From NCBI GenBank assembly GCA_028752905.1, contig JAQNBH010000003.1, forward strand, positions 39,803,354 to 39,867,353: DNA of 64,000 bases, in the 5' to 3' direction. This DNA is from Cladorhizidae sp. MBARI D1340-BT2 (lineage: Eukaryota > Porifera > Demospongiae > Poecilosclerida > Cladorhizidae). Each line of letters opens with the position of its first letter. The first letter of the stretch is position 1. A program made the position numbers and the translations under genes. The notes under the pieces are model-generated. The model worked only from the letters and a program-made list of their open reading frames with translations, made no database searches and was not told the origin of the DNA. Shown here piece after piece: positions 12,025-25,570 of this stretch.

Positions 12025-13439
12025 CCATGCTAGGTATATAACCATGCTAGGTGTATAACCATGCTAGGTGTATAACCATGCTAGGTGTACAACTATGCTA
12101 GGTATATAACCATGCTAGGTATATAACCATGCTAGGTGTATAACCATGCTAATTGTATAACCATGCTAGGTGTATAACTATGCTAGGTATATAACCATGC
12201 TAGGTATATAACCATGCTAGGTATATAACCATGCTAGGTATATAACCATGCTAGGTATATAACCATGCTAGGTGTATAACCATGATAGGTGTATAACTAT
12301 GCTAGGTATATAACCATGCTAGGTATATAACCATGCTAGGTGTATAACCATGCTAATTGTATAACCATGCTAGGTGTATAACTATGCTAGGTATATAATC
12401 ATGCTAGGTATATAACCATGCTAGGTATATAACCATGCTAGGTATATAACCATGCTAGGTGTATAACCATACTAGGTGTATAACTATGCTATGTATATAA
12501 ACATGCTAGGTGTATAACCATGCTAATTGTTTAACCATGCTAGGTGTATAACCATGCTAGGTATATAACCATGCTAGGTGTATAACCACGCTAGGTATAT
12601 AACCATGCTAGGTATAATTATAACCATGCTAGGTGTATAACCAATCTAGCTATATAACCATGCTAGGTGTATAAACATGCTAGGTATATAACCATGCTAG
12701 GTGTATAACCATGCTAGGTGTATAACTATGCTAGGTATATAACCATGCTAGGTATATAACCATGCTAGGTATATAACCATGCTAGGTATATAACCATGGT
12801 AGGTGTATAACCATGCTAGGTGTATAACTATGCTAGGTATATAACCATGCTAGGTGTATAACCATGCTAATTGTATAACCATGCTAGGTGTATAACCATT
12901 CTAGGTATATAACCATGCTAGGTATATAACCATGCTAGGTATATAACCATGCTAGGTATATAACCATGCTAGGTGTATAACCATGCTAGGAATATAACCA
13001 TGCTAGGTATATAACCATGCTAGGTATATAACCATGCTAGGTATATAACCATGCTTGGTGTATAACCATGCTAGGTGTATAGCTATGCTAGGTATATAAC
13101 CATGTTAGGTGTATAACCATGTTAATTGTATAACCATGCTAGGTGTATAAATATGCTAGGTATATAACCATGCTAGGTATATAACCATGCTAGGTATATA
13201 ACCATGCTAGGTATATAACCATGCTAGGTGTATAACCATGCTAGGTATATAACCATGCTAGGTATATAACCATGCTAGGTATATAACCATGCTAGGTGTA
13301 TAACCATGCTAATTGTATAACCATGCTAGGTGTATAACTATGCCAGATATATAACCATGCTAGGTATATAACCATGCTAGGTATATAACCATACTAGGTA
13401 TATAACCATGCTAGGTGTATAACCATGCTAGGTATATAA

Positions 13440-13462
13440 CCATGCTACATGTAGGTATATAA
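13440..13462 (+). repeat. 23-bp unit with palindrome CTACATGTAG
   Basis: Third and last occurrence of the palindromic +6 unit found, about 9.6 kb from the second. Its flanks (a CATACTAGG unit upstream, a CTCGG unit downstream) resemble those of ordinary units at the same place in other HOR copies. Confidence 0.9.
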
Positions 13463-13785
13463 CCATGCTAGGTATATAACCATGCTCGGTGTATAACCAT
13501 GCTAGGTGTATAACTATGCTAGGTATATAACCATGCTAGGTGTATAACCATGCTAATTGTATAACCATGCTAGGTGTATAACTATGCTAGGTATATAACC
13601 ATGCTAGGTATATAACCATTCTAGGTATATAACCATGCTAGGTATATAACCATGATAGGTGTATAACCATGCTAAGTGTATAACTATGCTAGGTATATAA
13701 CCATGCTAGGTGTATAACCATGCTAATTGTATAAGCATGCTAGGTGTATAACTATGCTAGGTATATAACCATGCTAGGTATATAA

Positions 13786-13790
13786 CCAAT
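13786..13790 (+). repeat. 5-bp unit fragment CCAAT
   Basis: CCAAT sits between TATATAA and the CCATG of the next unit; the remaining 12 bp of the unit are missing. Found once. Confidence 0.8.
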
Positions 13791-16369
13791 CCATGCTAGG
13801 TATATAACCATGCTAGGTATATAACCATGCTAGGTGTATAACCATGCTAGGTGTATAACCATGCTAGGTGTATAACTATGCTAGGTATATAACCATGCTC
13901 GGTATATAACCATGCTAGGTGTATAACCATGCTAATTGTATAACCATGCTAGGTGTATAACCATGCTAGGTATATAACCATGCTAGGTATATAACCATGC
14001 TAGGTATATAACCATGCTAGGTATATAACCATGCTAGGTATATGACCATGCTAGGTGTATAACCATGCTAGGTGTATAACTATGCTAGGTATATAACCAT
14101 GCTAGGTATATAACCATGCTAGGTGTATAACCATGCTAATTGTATAACCATGCTAGGTGTATAACTATGCTAGGTATATAACCATGCTAGGTGTATAACT
14201 ATGCTAGGTATATAACCATGCTAGGTATATAACCATGCTAGGTGTATAACCATGCTAGGTATATAACCATGCTAGGTATATAACCATGCTAGGTATATAA
14301 CCATGCTAGGTATATAACCATGCTAGGTGTATAACCATGCTAGGTGTATAGCTATGCTAGGTATATAACCATGTTAGGTGTATAACCATGTTAATTGTAT
14401 AACCATGCTAGGTGTATAAATATGCTAGGTATATAACCATGCTATGTATATAACCATGCAAGGTATATAACCATGCTAGGTATATAACCATGCTAGGTGT
14501 ATAACCATGCTAGGTATATAACCATGCTAGGTATATAACCATGCTAGGTATATAACCATGCTAGGTGTATAACCATGCTAATTGTATAACCATGCTAGGT
14601 GTATAACTATGCCAGATATATAACCATGCTAGGTATATAACCATGCTAGATATATAACCATGCTAGGTATATAACCATGCTAGGTATATAACCATGCTAG
14701 GTATATAACCATGCTCGGTGTATAACCATGCTAGGTGTATAACTATGCTAGGTATATAACCATGCTAGGTGTATAACCATGCTAATTGTATAACCATGCT
14801 AGGTGTATAACTATGCTAGGTATATAACCATGCTAGGTATATAACCATGCTAGGTATATAACCATGCTAGGTATATAACCATGATAGGTGTATAACCATG
14901 CTAAGTGTATAACTATGCTAGGTATATAACCATGCTAGGTGTATAACCATGCTAATTGTATAAGCATGCTAGGTGTATAACTATGCTAGGTATATAACCA
15001 TGCTAGGTATATAACCATGCTAGGTATATAACCATGCTATGTATATAACCATGCTAGGTGTATAACCATGCTAGGTGTATAACCATGCTAGGTGTATAAC
15101 CATGCTAGGTATATAACCATGCTAGGTATATAACCATGCTAGGTATATAACCATGCTAGGCGTATAACCATGCTAATTGTATAACCATGCTAGGTGTATA
15201 ACTATGCTAGGTATATAATCATGCTAGGTATATAACCATGCTAGGTATATAACCATGCTAGGTATATAACCATGCTAGGTGTATAACCATACTAGGTGTA
15301 TAACTATGCTAGGTAGCTAATTGTATAACCATGCTAGGTGTATAACTATGCTAGGTATATAACCATGCTAGGTATATAACCATGCTAGGTATATAACCAT
15401 GCTAAGTATATAACCATGCTAGGTGTATGACCTTGCTAGGTATATAACCATGCTAGGTATATAACCATGCTAGGTGTATAACCATGCTAGGTATATAACC
15501 ATGCTAGGTATATAACCATGCAAGGTATATAACCATGCTAAGAATATAACCATGCTAGGTATATAACCATGCTAGGTGTATAACCATGCTAGGTGTATAA
15601 CTATGCTAGGTATATAACCATGCTAGGTGTATAACCACGCTAGGTATATAACCATGCTAGGTATAATTATAACCATGCTAGGTGTATAACCAAGCTAGGT
15701 ATATAACCATGCTAGGTGTATAACTATGCTAGGTATATAACCATGCTAGGTATATAACCATGCTAGGTGTATAACCATGCTAGGTATATAACCATGCTAG
15801 GTATATAACCATGCTAGGTATATAACCATGCTAGGTATATAACCATGCTAGGTGTATAACCATGCTAGGTGTATAGCTATGCTAGGTATATAACCATGTT
15901 AGGTGTATAACCATGTTAATTGTATAACCATGCTAGGTGTATAAATATGCTAGGTATATAACCATGCTAGGTATATAACCATGCTAGGTATATAACCATG
16001 CTAGGTATATAACCATGCTAGGTGTATAACCATGCTAGGTATATAACCATGCTAGGTATATAACCATGATAGGTATATAACCATGCTAGGTGTATAACCA
16101 TGCTAATTGTATAACCATGCTAGGTGTATAACTATGCTAGATATATAACCATGCTAGGTATATAACCATGCTAGATATATAACCATGCTAGGTATATAAC
16201 CATGCTCGGTGTATAACCATGCTAGGTGTATAAATATGCTAGGTATATAACCATGCTAGGTGTATAACCATGCTAATTGTATAACCATGCTAGGTGTATA
16301 ACTATGCTAGGTATATAACCATGCTAGGTATATAACCATGCTAGGTATATAACCATGCTAGGTATATAA

Positions 16370-16373
16370 TCAA
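16370..16373 (+). repeat. 4-bp unit fragment TCAA
   Basis: TCAA between TATATAA and CCATG is what remains of a TCATG unit. It occurs again at 21557-21560, exactly 5,187 bp on, and is one of the strongest anchors for the large duplication. Confidence 0.88.
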
Positions 16374-17805
16374 CCATGCTAGGTATATAATCATGCTAGG
16401 TGTATAACCATGTTAATTGTATAACCATGCTAGGTGTATAAATATGCTAGGTATATAACCATGCTAGGTATATAACCATGCTAGGTGTATAACCATGCTA
16501 GGTATATAACCATGCTAGGTGTATAACCATGCTAGGTATATAACCATGCTAGGTATATAACCATGCTAGGTATATAACCATGCTAGGTGTATAACCATGC
16601 TAATTGTATAACCATGCTAGGTGTATAACTATGCTAGGTGTATAACTATTCCAGATATATAACCATGCTAGGTATATAACCATGCTAGGTATATAACCAT
16701 ACTAGGTATATAACCATGCTAGGTGTATAACCATGCTAGGTATATAACCATGCTAGGTATATAACCATGCTAGGTATATAACCATGCTCGGTGTATAACC
16801 ATGCTAGGTGTATAACTATGCTAGGTATATAACCATGCTAGGTGTATAACCATGCTAATTGTATAACCATGCTAGGTGTATAACTATGCTAGGTATATAA
16901 CCATGCTAGGTATATAACCATGCTAGGTATATAACCATGCTAGGTATATAACCATGATAGGTGTATAACCATGCTAAGTGTATAACTATGCTAGGTATAT
17001 AACCATGCTAGTTGTATAACCATGCTAATTGTATAAGCATGCTAGGTGTATAACTATGTTAGGTATATAACCATGCTAGGTATATAACCATGCTAGGTAT
17101 ATAACCATGCTATGTATATAACCATGCTAGGTGTATAACCATGCTAGGTGTATAACCATGCTAGGTGTATAACTATGCTAGGTATATAACCATGCTAGGT
17201 ATATAACCATGCTAGGTGTATAACCATGCTAATTGTATAACCATGCTAGGTGTATAACTATGCTAGGTATATAATCATGCTAGGTATATAACCATGCTAG
17301 GTATATAACCATGCTAGGTATATAACCATGCTAGGTGTATAACCATACTAGGTGTATAACTATGCTAGGTATATAACCATGCTAGGTGTATAACCATGCT
17401 AATTGTATAACCATGCTAGGTGTATAACTATGCTAGGTATATAACCATGCTAGGTATATAACCATGCTAGGTATATAACCATGCTAAGTATATAACCATG
17501 CTAGGTGTATGACCTTGCTAGGTATATAACCATGCTAGGTATATAACCATGCTAGGTGTATAACAATGCTAGGTATATAACCATGCTAGGTATATAACCA
17601 TGCTAGGTATATAACCATGCTAAGTATATAACCATGCTAGGTATATAACCATGCTAGGTGTATAACCATGCTAGGTGTATAACTATGCTAGGTATATAAC
17701 CATGCTAGGTGTATAACCACGCTAGGTATATAACCATGCTAGGTATAATTATAACCATGCTAGGTGTATAACCAAGCTAGGTATATAACCATGCTATGTG
17801 TATAA

Positions 17806-17825
17806 CCATGATGCTAGGTATATAA
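17806..17825 (+). repeat. 20-bp unit CCATGATGCTAGG...
   Basis: A unit 3 bp longer than canonical, with ATG present twice (CCATGATGC). This is the first of a class found also at 22993, 25822, 26438, 27312, 27928, 29754, 30458, 32454, 33978, 35498, 37222, 38746, 40266, near 45024, and at 48534, 52809, 60371 and 62559. It is usually followed two units on by a unit starting CCTTGC. Confidence 0.92.
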
Positions 17826-20400
17826 CCATGCTAGGTGTATAACCTTGCTAGGTGTATAACCATGCTAGGTATATAACCATGCTAGGTGTATAACCATGCT
17901 AGGTGTATAACTATGCTAGGTATATAAACATGCTAGGTGTATAACCATGCTAATTGTATAACCATGCTAGGTGTATAACCATGCTAGGTATATGACCATG
18001 CTAGGTATATAACCATGCTAGGTATATAACCATGCAAGGTGTATAACCATGCTAATTGTATAACCATGCTAGGTGTATAACTATGCCAGATATATAACCA
18101 TGCTAGGTATATAACCATGCTAGATATATAACCATGCTAGGTATATAACCATGCTCGGTGTATAACCATGCTAGGTGTATAACTATGCTAGGTATATAAC
18201 CATGCTAGGTGTATAACCATGCTAATTGTATAACCATGCTAGGTGTATAACTATGCTAGGTATATAACCATGCTAGGTATATAACCATGCTAGGTATATA
18301 ACCATGCTAGGTATATAATCATGCTAGGTGTATAACCATGTTAATTGTATAACCATGCTAGGTGTATAAATATGCTAGGTATATAACCATGCTAGGTATA
18401 TAACCATGCTAGGTGTATAACCATGCTAGGTATATAACCATGCTAGGTGTATAACCATGCTAGGTATATAACCATGCTAGGTATATAACCATGCTAGGTA
18501 TATAACCATGCTAGGTGTATAACCATGCTAATTGTATAACCATGCTAGGTGTATAACTATGCCAGATATATAACCATGCTAGGTATATAACCATGCTAGG
18601 TATATAACCATACTAGGTATATAACCATGCTAGGTGTATAACCATGCTAGGTATATAACCATGCTAGGTATATAACTATGCTAGGTATATAACCATGCTC
18701 GGTGTATAACCATGCTAGGTGTATAACTATGCTAGGTATATAACCATGCTAGGTATATAACCATGCTAGGTATATAACCATGCTAGGTATATAACCATGA
18801 TAGGTGTATAACCATGCTAAGTGTATAACTATGCTAGGTATATAACCATGCTAGGTGTATAACCATGCTAATTGTATAAGCATGCTAGGTGTATAACTAT
18901 GCTAGGTATATAACCATGCTAGGTATATAACCATGCTAGGTATATAACCATGCTATGTATATAACCATGCTAGGTGTATAACCATGCTAGGTGTATAACC
19001 ATGCTAGGTGTATAACTATGCTAGGTATATAACCATGCTAGGTATATAACCATGCTAGGTATATAACAATACTAGGTGTATAACCATGCTAATTGTATAA
19101 CCATGCTAGGTGTATAACTATGCTAGGTATATAATCATGCTAGGTATATAACCATGCTAGGTATATAACCATGCTAGGTATATAACCATGCTAGGTGTAT
19201 AACCATACTAGGTGTATAACTATGCTAGGTATATAACCATGCTAGGTGTATAACCATGCTAGGTGTATAACCTTGCTAGGTGTACAACCATGCTAGGTGT
19301 ATAACCATGCTAGGTGTATAACCATGCTAGGTGTATAACTATGCTAGGTATATAACCATGCTAGGTGTATAACCATGCTAATTGTATAACCATGCTAGGT
19401 GTATAACTATGCTAGGTATATAACCATGCTAGGTATATAACCATGCTAGGTATATAACCATGCTAGGTATATAACGATGCTAGGTGTATAACCATGCTAG
19501 GTATATAACCATGCTAGGTATATAACCATGCTAGGTATATAACCATGCTAGGTGTATAACCATGCTAGGTGTATAACTATGCTAGGTATATAACCATGCT
19601 AGGTATATAACCATGCTCGGTGTATAACCATGCTAGGTGTATAACTATGCTAGGTATATAACCATGCTAGGTGTATAACCATGCTAATTGTATAACCATG
19701 CTAGGTGTATAACTATGCTAGGTATATAACCATGCTAGGTATATAACCATGCTAGGTATATAACCATGCTAGGTATATAACCATGATAGGTGTATAACCA
19801 TGCTAAGTGTATAACTATGCTAGGTATATAACCATGCTAGGTGTATAACCATGCTAATTGTATAAGCGTGCTAGGTGTATAACTATGCTAGGTATATAAC
19901 CATGCTAGGTATATAACCATGCTAGGTATATAACCATGCTAAGTATATAACCATGCTAGGTGTATAACCATGCTAGGTGTATAACCATGCTAGGTGTATA
20001 ACTATGCTAGGTATATAACCATGCTAGGTATATAACCATGCTAGGTATATAACCATGCTAGGTGTATAACCATGCTAATTGTATAACCATGCTAGGTGTA
20101 TAACTATGCTAGGTATATAATCATGCTAGGTATATAACAATGCTAGGTATATAACCATGCTAGGTATATAACCATGCTAGGTGTATAACCATACTAGGTG
20201 TATAACTATGCTAGGTATATAACCATGCTAGGTGTATAACCATGCTAATTGTATAACCATGCTAGGTGTATAACTATGCTAGGTATATAACCATGCTAGG
20301 TATATAACCATGCTAGGTATATAACCATGCTAAGTATATAACCATGCTAGGTGTATGACCTTGCTAGGTATATAACCATGCTAGGTATATAACCATGCTA

Positions 20401-23400
20401 GGTATATAACCATGATAGGTGTATAACCATGCTAAGTGTATAACTATGCTAGGTATATAACCATGCTAGGTGTATAACCATGCTAATTGTATAAGCATGC
20501 TAGGTGTATAACTATGCTAGGTATATAACCATGCTAGGTATATAACCATGCTAGGTATATAACCATGCTATGTATATAACCATGCTAGGTGTATAACCAT
20601 GCTAGGTGTATAACCATGCTAGGTGTATAACCATGCTAGGTATATAACCATGCTAGGTATATAACCATGCTAGGTATATAACCATGCTAGGCGTATAACC
20701 ATGCTAATTGTATAACCATGCTAGGTGTATAACTATGCTAGGTATATAATCATGCTAGGTATATAACCATGCTAGGTATATAACCATGCTAGGTATATAA
20801 CCATGCTAGGTGTATAACCATACTAGGTGTATAACTATGCTAGGTAGCTAATTGTATAACCATGCTAGGTGTATAACTATGCTAGGTATATAACCATGCA
20901 AGGTGTATAACTATGCTAGGTATATAACCATGCTAGGTATATAACCATGCTAGGTGTATAACCATGCTAGGTATATAACCATGCTAGGTATATAACCATG
21001 CTAGGTATATAACCATGCTAGGTATATAACCATGCTAGGTGTATAACCATGCTAGGTGTATAGCTATGCTAGGTATATAACCATGTTAGGTGTATAACCA
21101 TGTTAATTGTATAACCATGCTAGGTGTATAAATATGCTAGGTATATAACCATGCTAGGTATATAACCATGCTAGGTATATAACCATGCTAGGTATATAAC
21201 CATGCTAGGTGTATAACCATGCTAGGTATATAACCATGCTAGGTATATAACCATGCTAGGTATATAACCATGCTAGGTGTATAACCATGCTAATTGTATA
21301 ACCATGCTAGGTGTATAACTATGCTAGATATATAACCATGCTAGGTATATAACCATGCTAGATATATAACCATGCTAGGTATATAACCATGCTCGGTGTA
21401 TAACCATGCTAGGTGTATAACTATGCTAGGTATATAACCATGCTAGGTGTATAACCATGCTAATTGTATAACCATGCTAGGTGTATAACTATGCTAGGTA
21501 TATAACCATGCTAGGTATATAACCATGCTAGGTATATAACCATGCTAGGTATATAATCAACCATGCTAGGTATATAATCATGCTAGGTGTATAACCATGT
21601 TAATTGTATAACCATGCTAGGTGTATAAATATGCTAGGTATATAACCATGCTAGGTATATAACCATGCTAGGTGTATAACCATGCTAGGTATATAACCAT
21701 GCTAGGTGTATAACCATGCTAGGTATATAACCATGCTAGGTATATAACCATGCTAGGTATATAACCATGCTAGGTGTATAACCATGCTAATTGTATAACC
21801 ATGCTAGGTGTATAACTATGCTAGGTGTATAACTATTCCAGATATATAACCATGCTAGGTATATAACCATGCTAGGTATATAACCATACTAGGTTTATAA
21901 CCATGCTAGGTGTATAACCATGCTAGGTATATAACCATGCTAGGTATATAACCATGCTAGGTATATAACCATGCTCGGTGTATAACCATGCTAGGTGTAT
22001 AACTATGCTAGGTATATAACCATGCTAGGTGTATAACCATGCTAATTGTATAACCATGCTAGGTGTATAACTATGCTAGGTATATAACCATGCTAGGTAT
22101 ATAACCATGCTAGGTATATAACCATGCTAGGTATATAACCATGATAGGTGTATAACCATGCTAAGTGTATAACTATGCTAGGTATATAACCATGCTAGTT
22201 GTATAACCATGCTAATTGTATAAGCATGCTAGGTGTATAACTATGTTAGGTATATAACCATGCTAGGTATATAACCATGCTAGGTATATAACCATGCTAT
22301 GTATATAACCATGCTAGGTGTATAACCATGCTAGGTGTATAACCATGCTAGGTGTATAACTATGCTAGGTATATAACCATGCTAGGTATATAACCATGCT
22401 AGGTGTATAACCATGCTAATTGTATAACCATGCTAGGTGTATAACTATGCTAGGTATATAATCATGCTAGGTATATAACCATGCTAGGTATATAACCATG
22501 CTAGGTATATAACCATGCTAGGTGTATAACCATACTAGGTGTATAACTATGCTAGGTATATAACCATGCTAGGTGTATAACCATGCTAATTGTATAACCA
22601 TGCTAGGTGTATAACTATGCTAGGTATATAACCATGCTAGGTATATAACCATGCTAGGTATATAACCATGCTAAGTATATAACCATGCTAGGTGTATGAC
22701 CTTGCTAGGTATATAACCATGCTAGGTATATAACCATGCTAGGTGTATAACAATGCTAGGTATATAACCATGCTAGGTATATAACCATGCTAGGTATATA
22801 ACCATGCTAAGTATATAACCATGCTAGGTATATAACCATGCTAGGTGTATAACCATGCTAGGTGTATAACTATGCTAGGTATATAACCATGCTAGGTGTA
22901 TAACCACGCTAGGTATATAACCATGCTAGGTATAATTATAACCATGCTAGGTGTATAACCAAGCTAGGTATATAACCATGCTATGTGTATAACCATGATG
23001 CTAGGTATATAACCATGCTAGGTGTATAACCTTGCTAGGTGTATAACCATGCTAGGTATATAACCATGCTAGGTGTATAACCATGCTAGGTGTATAACTA
23101 TGCTAGGTATATAAACATGCTAGGTGTATAACCATGCTAATTGTATAACCATGCTAGGTGTATAACCATGCTAGGTATATGACCATGCTAGGTATATAAC
23201 CATGCTAGGTATATAACCATGCAAGGTGTATAACCATGCTAATTGTATAACCATGCTAGGTGTATAACTATGCCAGATATATAACCATGCTAGGTATATA
23301 ACCATGCTAGATATATAACCATGCTAGGTATATAACCATGCTCGGTGTATAACCATGCTAGGTGTATAACTATGCTAGGTATATAACCATGCTAGGTGTA

Positions 23401-25570
23401 TAACCATGCTAATTGTATAACCATGCTAGGTGTATAACTATGCTAGGTATATAACCATGCTAGGTATATAACCATGCTAGGTATATAACCATGCTAGGTA
23501 TATAATCATGCTAGGTGTATAACCATGTTAATTGTATAACCATGCTAGGTGTATAAATATGCTAGGTATATAACCATGCTAGGTATATAACCATGCTAGG
23601 TGTATAACCATGCTAGGTATATAACCATGCTAGGTGTATAACCATGCTAGGTATATAACCATGCTAGGTATATAACCATGCTAGGTATATAACCATGCTA
23701 GGTGTATAACCATGCTAATTGTATAACCATGCTAGGTGTATAACTATGCCAGATATATAACCATGCTAGGTATATAACCATGCTAGGTATATAACCATAC
23801 TAGGTATATAACCATGCTAGGTGTATAACCATGCTAGGTATATAACCATGCTAGGTATATAACCATGCTAGGTATATAACCATGCTCGGTGTATAACCAT
23901 GCTAGGTGTATAACTATGCTAGGTATATAACCATGCTAGGTATATAACCATGCTAGGTATATAACCATGCTAGGTATATAACCATGATAGGTGTATAACC
24001 ATGCTAAGTGTATAACTATGCTAGGTATATAACCATGCTAGGTGTATAACCATGCTAATTGTATAAGCATGCTAGGTGTATAACTATGCTAGGTATATAA
24101 CCATGCTAGGTATATAACCATGCTAGGTATATAACCATGCTATGTATATAACCATGCTAGGTGTATAACCATGCTAGGTGTATAACCATGCTAGGTGTAT
24201 AACTATGCTAGGTATATAACCATGCTAGGTATATAACCATGCTAGGTATATAACAATACTAGGTGTATAACCATGCTAATTGTATAACCATGCTAGGTGT
24301 ATAACTATGCTAGGTATATAATCATGCTAGGTATATAACCATGCTAGGTATATAACCATGCTAGGTATATAACCATGCTAGGTGTATAACCATACTAGGT
24401 GTATAACTATGCTAGGTATATAACCATGCTAGGTGTATAACCATGCTAGGTGTATAACCTTGCTAGGTGTACAACCATGCTAGGTGTATAACCATGCTAG
24501 GTGTATAACTATGCTAGGTATATAACCATGCTAGGTGTATAACCATGCTAATTGTATAACCATGCTAGGTGTATAACTATGCTAGGTATATAACCATGCT
24601 AGGTATATAACCATGCTAGGTATATAACCATGCTAGGTATATAACGATGCTAGGTGTATAACCATGCTAGGTATATAACCATGCTAGGTATATAACCATG
24701 CTAGGTATATAACCATGCTAGGTGTATAACCATGCTAGGTGTATAACTATGCTAGGTATATAAACATGCTAGGTATATAACCATGCTCGGTGTATAACCA
24801 TGCTAGGTGTATAACTATGCTAGGTATATAACCATGCTAGGTGTATAACCATGCTAATTGTATAACCATGCTAGGTGTATAACTATGCTAGGTATATAAC
24901 CATGCTAGGTATATAACCATGCTAGGTATATAACCATGCTAGGTATATAACCATGATAGGTGTATAACCATGCTAAGTGTATAACTATGCTAGGTATATA
25001 ACCATGCTAGGTGTATAACCATGCTAATTGTATAAGCGTGCTAGGTGTATAACTATGCTAGGTATATAACCATGCTAGGTATATAACCATGCTAGGTATA
25101 TAACCATGCTAAGTATATAACCATGCTAGGTGTATAACCATGCTAGGTGTATAACCATGCTAGGTGTATAACTATGCTAGGTATATAACCATGCTAGGTA
25201 TATAACCATGCTAGGTATATAACCATGCTAGGTGTATAACCATGCTAATTGTATAACCATGCTAGGTGTATAACTATGCTAGGTATATAATCATGCTAGG
25301 TATATAACAATGCTAGGTATATAACCATGCTAGGTATATAACCATGCTAGGTGTATAACCATACTAGGTGTATAACTATGCTAGGTATATAACCATGCTA
25401 GGTGTATAACCATGCTAATTGTATAACCATGCTAGGTGTATAACTATGCTAGGTATATAACCATGCTAGGTATATAACCATGCTAGGTATATAACCATGC
25501 TAAGTATATAACCATGCTAGGTGTATGACCTTGCTAGGTATATAACCATGCTAGGTATATAACCATGCTA
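20401..25570 (+). repeat. 5,170-bp segmental repeat, copy 2
   Basis: Second copy of the block at 14870. It is 361 bp shorter because of two discrete losses. One removes 344 bp (20 units plus the 4 bp of a 21-bp unit) near 20900, where a GCAAGGTG unit marks the join. The other removes one GTG unit just after the TACAACC unit near 24475. Apart from these, landmarks keep constant spacing with copy 1 across more than 4 kb, including rare variants such as AAGCGTG (19861/25031). Scattered single-base differences exist (for example GGTTTATAA near 21893). Confidence 0.9.

Larger units (their letters stand above)
10266..14869 (+). repeat. Transitional HOR patchwork
   Basis: The landmark pair CCATGTTAGG/CATGTTAATTG lies at 10266, 11553, 13100 and 14369, so spacing varies (1,287, 1,547 and 1,269 bp). 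The region holds odd junctions: a 7-bp unit fragment at 11859, a 5-bp fragment at 13786, a 23-bp unit at 12002, and GTTTAGCTATG near 11530. Part of it (about 10742-11715) recurs at 15083-16056 with an offset of 4,341 bp. Several AATT units have GTTTAACC or GTAAAACC endings. I read it as fragments of several HOR forms that have not been homogenised. Confidence 0.7.
14870..20400 (+). repeat. 5,531-bp segmental repeat, copy 1
   Basis: First copy of a large tandem duplication. The GATAGG unit at 14879, the CTATGTAT unit at 15032, GGCGTATAACC at 15161 and GGTAGCTAATT at 15312 all have partners 5,531 bp downstream (20410, 20563, 20692 and 20843). From 15894 to at least 19271 partners lie at 5,187 bp: CCATGTTAGG 15894/21081, the TCAA fragment 16370/21557, TATGACCTTG 17511/22698, TATATGACC 17994/23181, GCAAGG 18034/23221, TCATG 18319/23506. 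In the last part they lie at 5,170 bp (TATGACC 20357/25527). The upstream edge is uncertain by one or two units. Confidence 0.9.
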
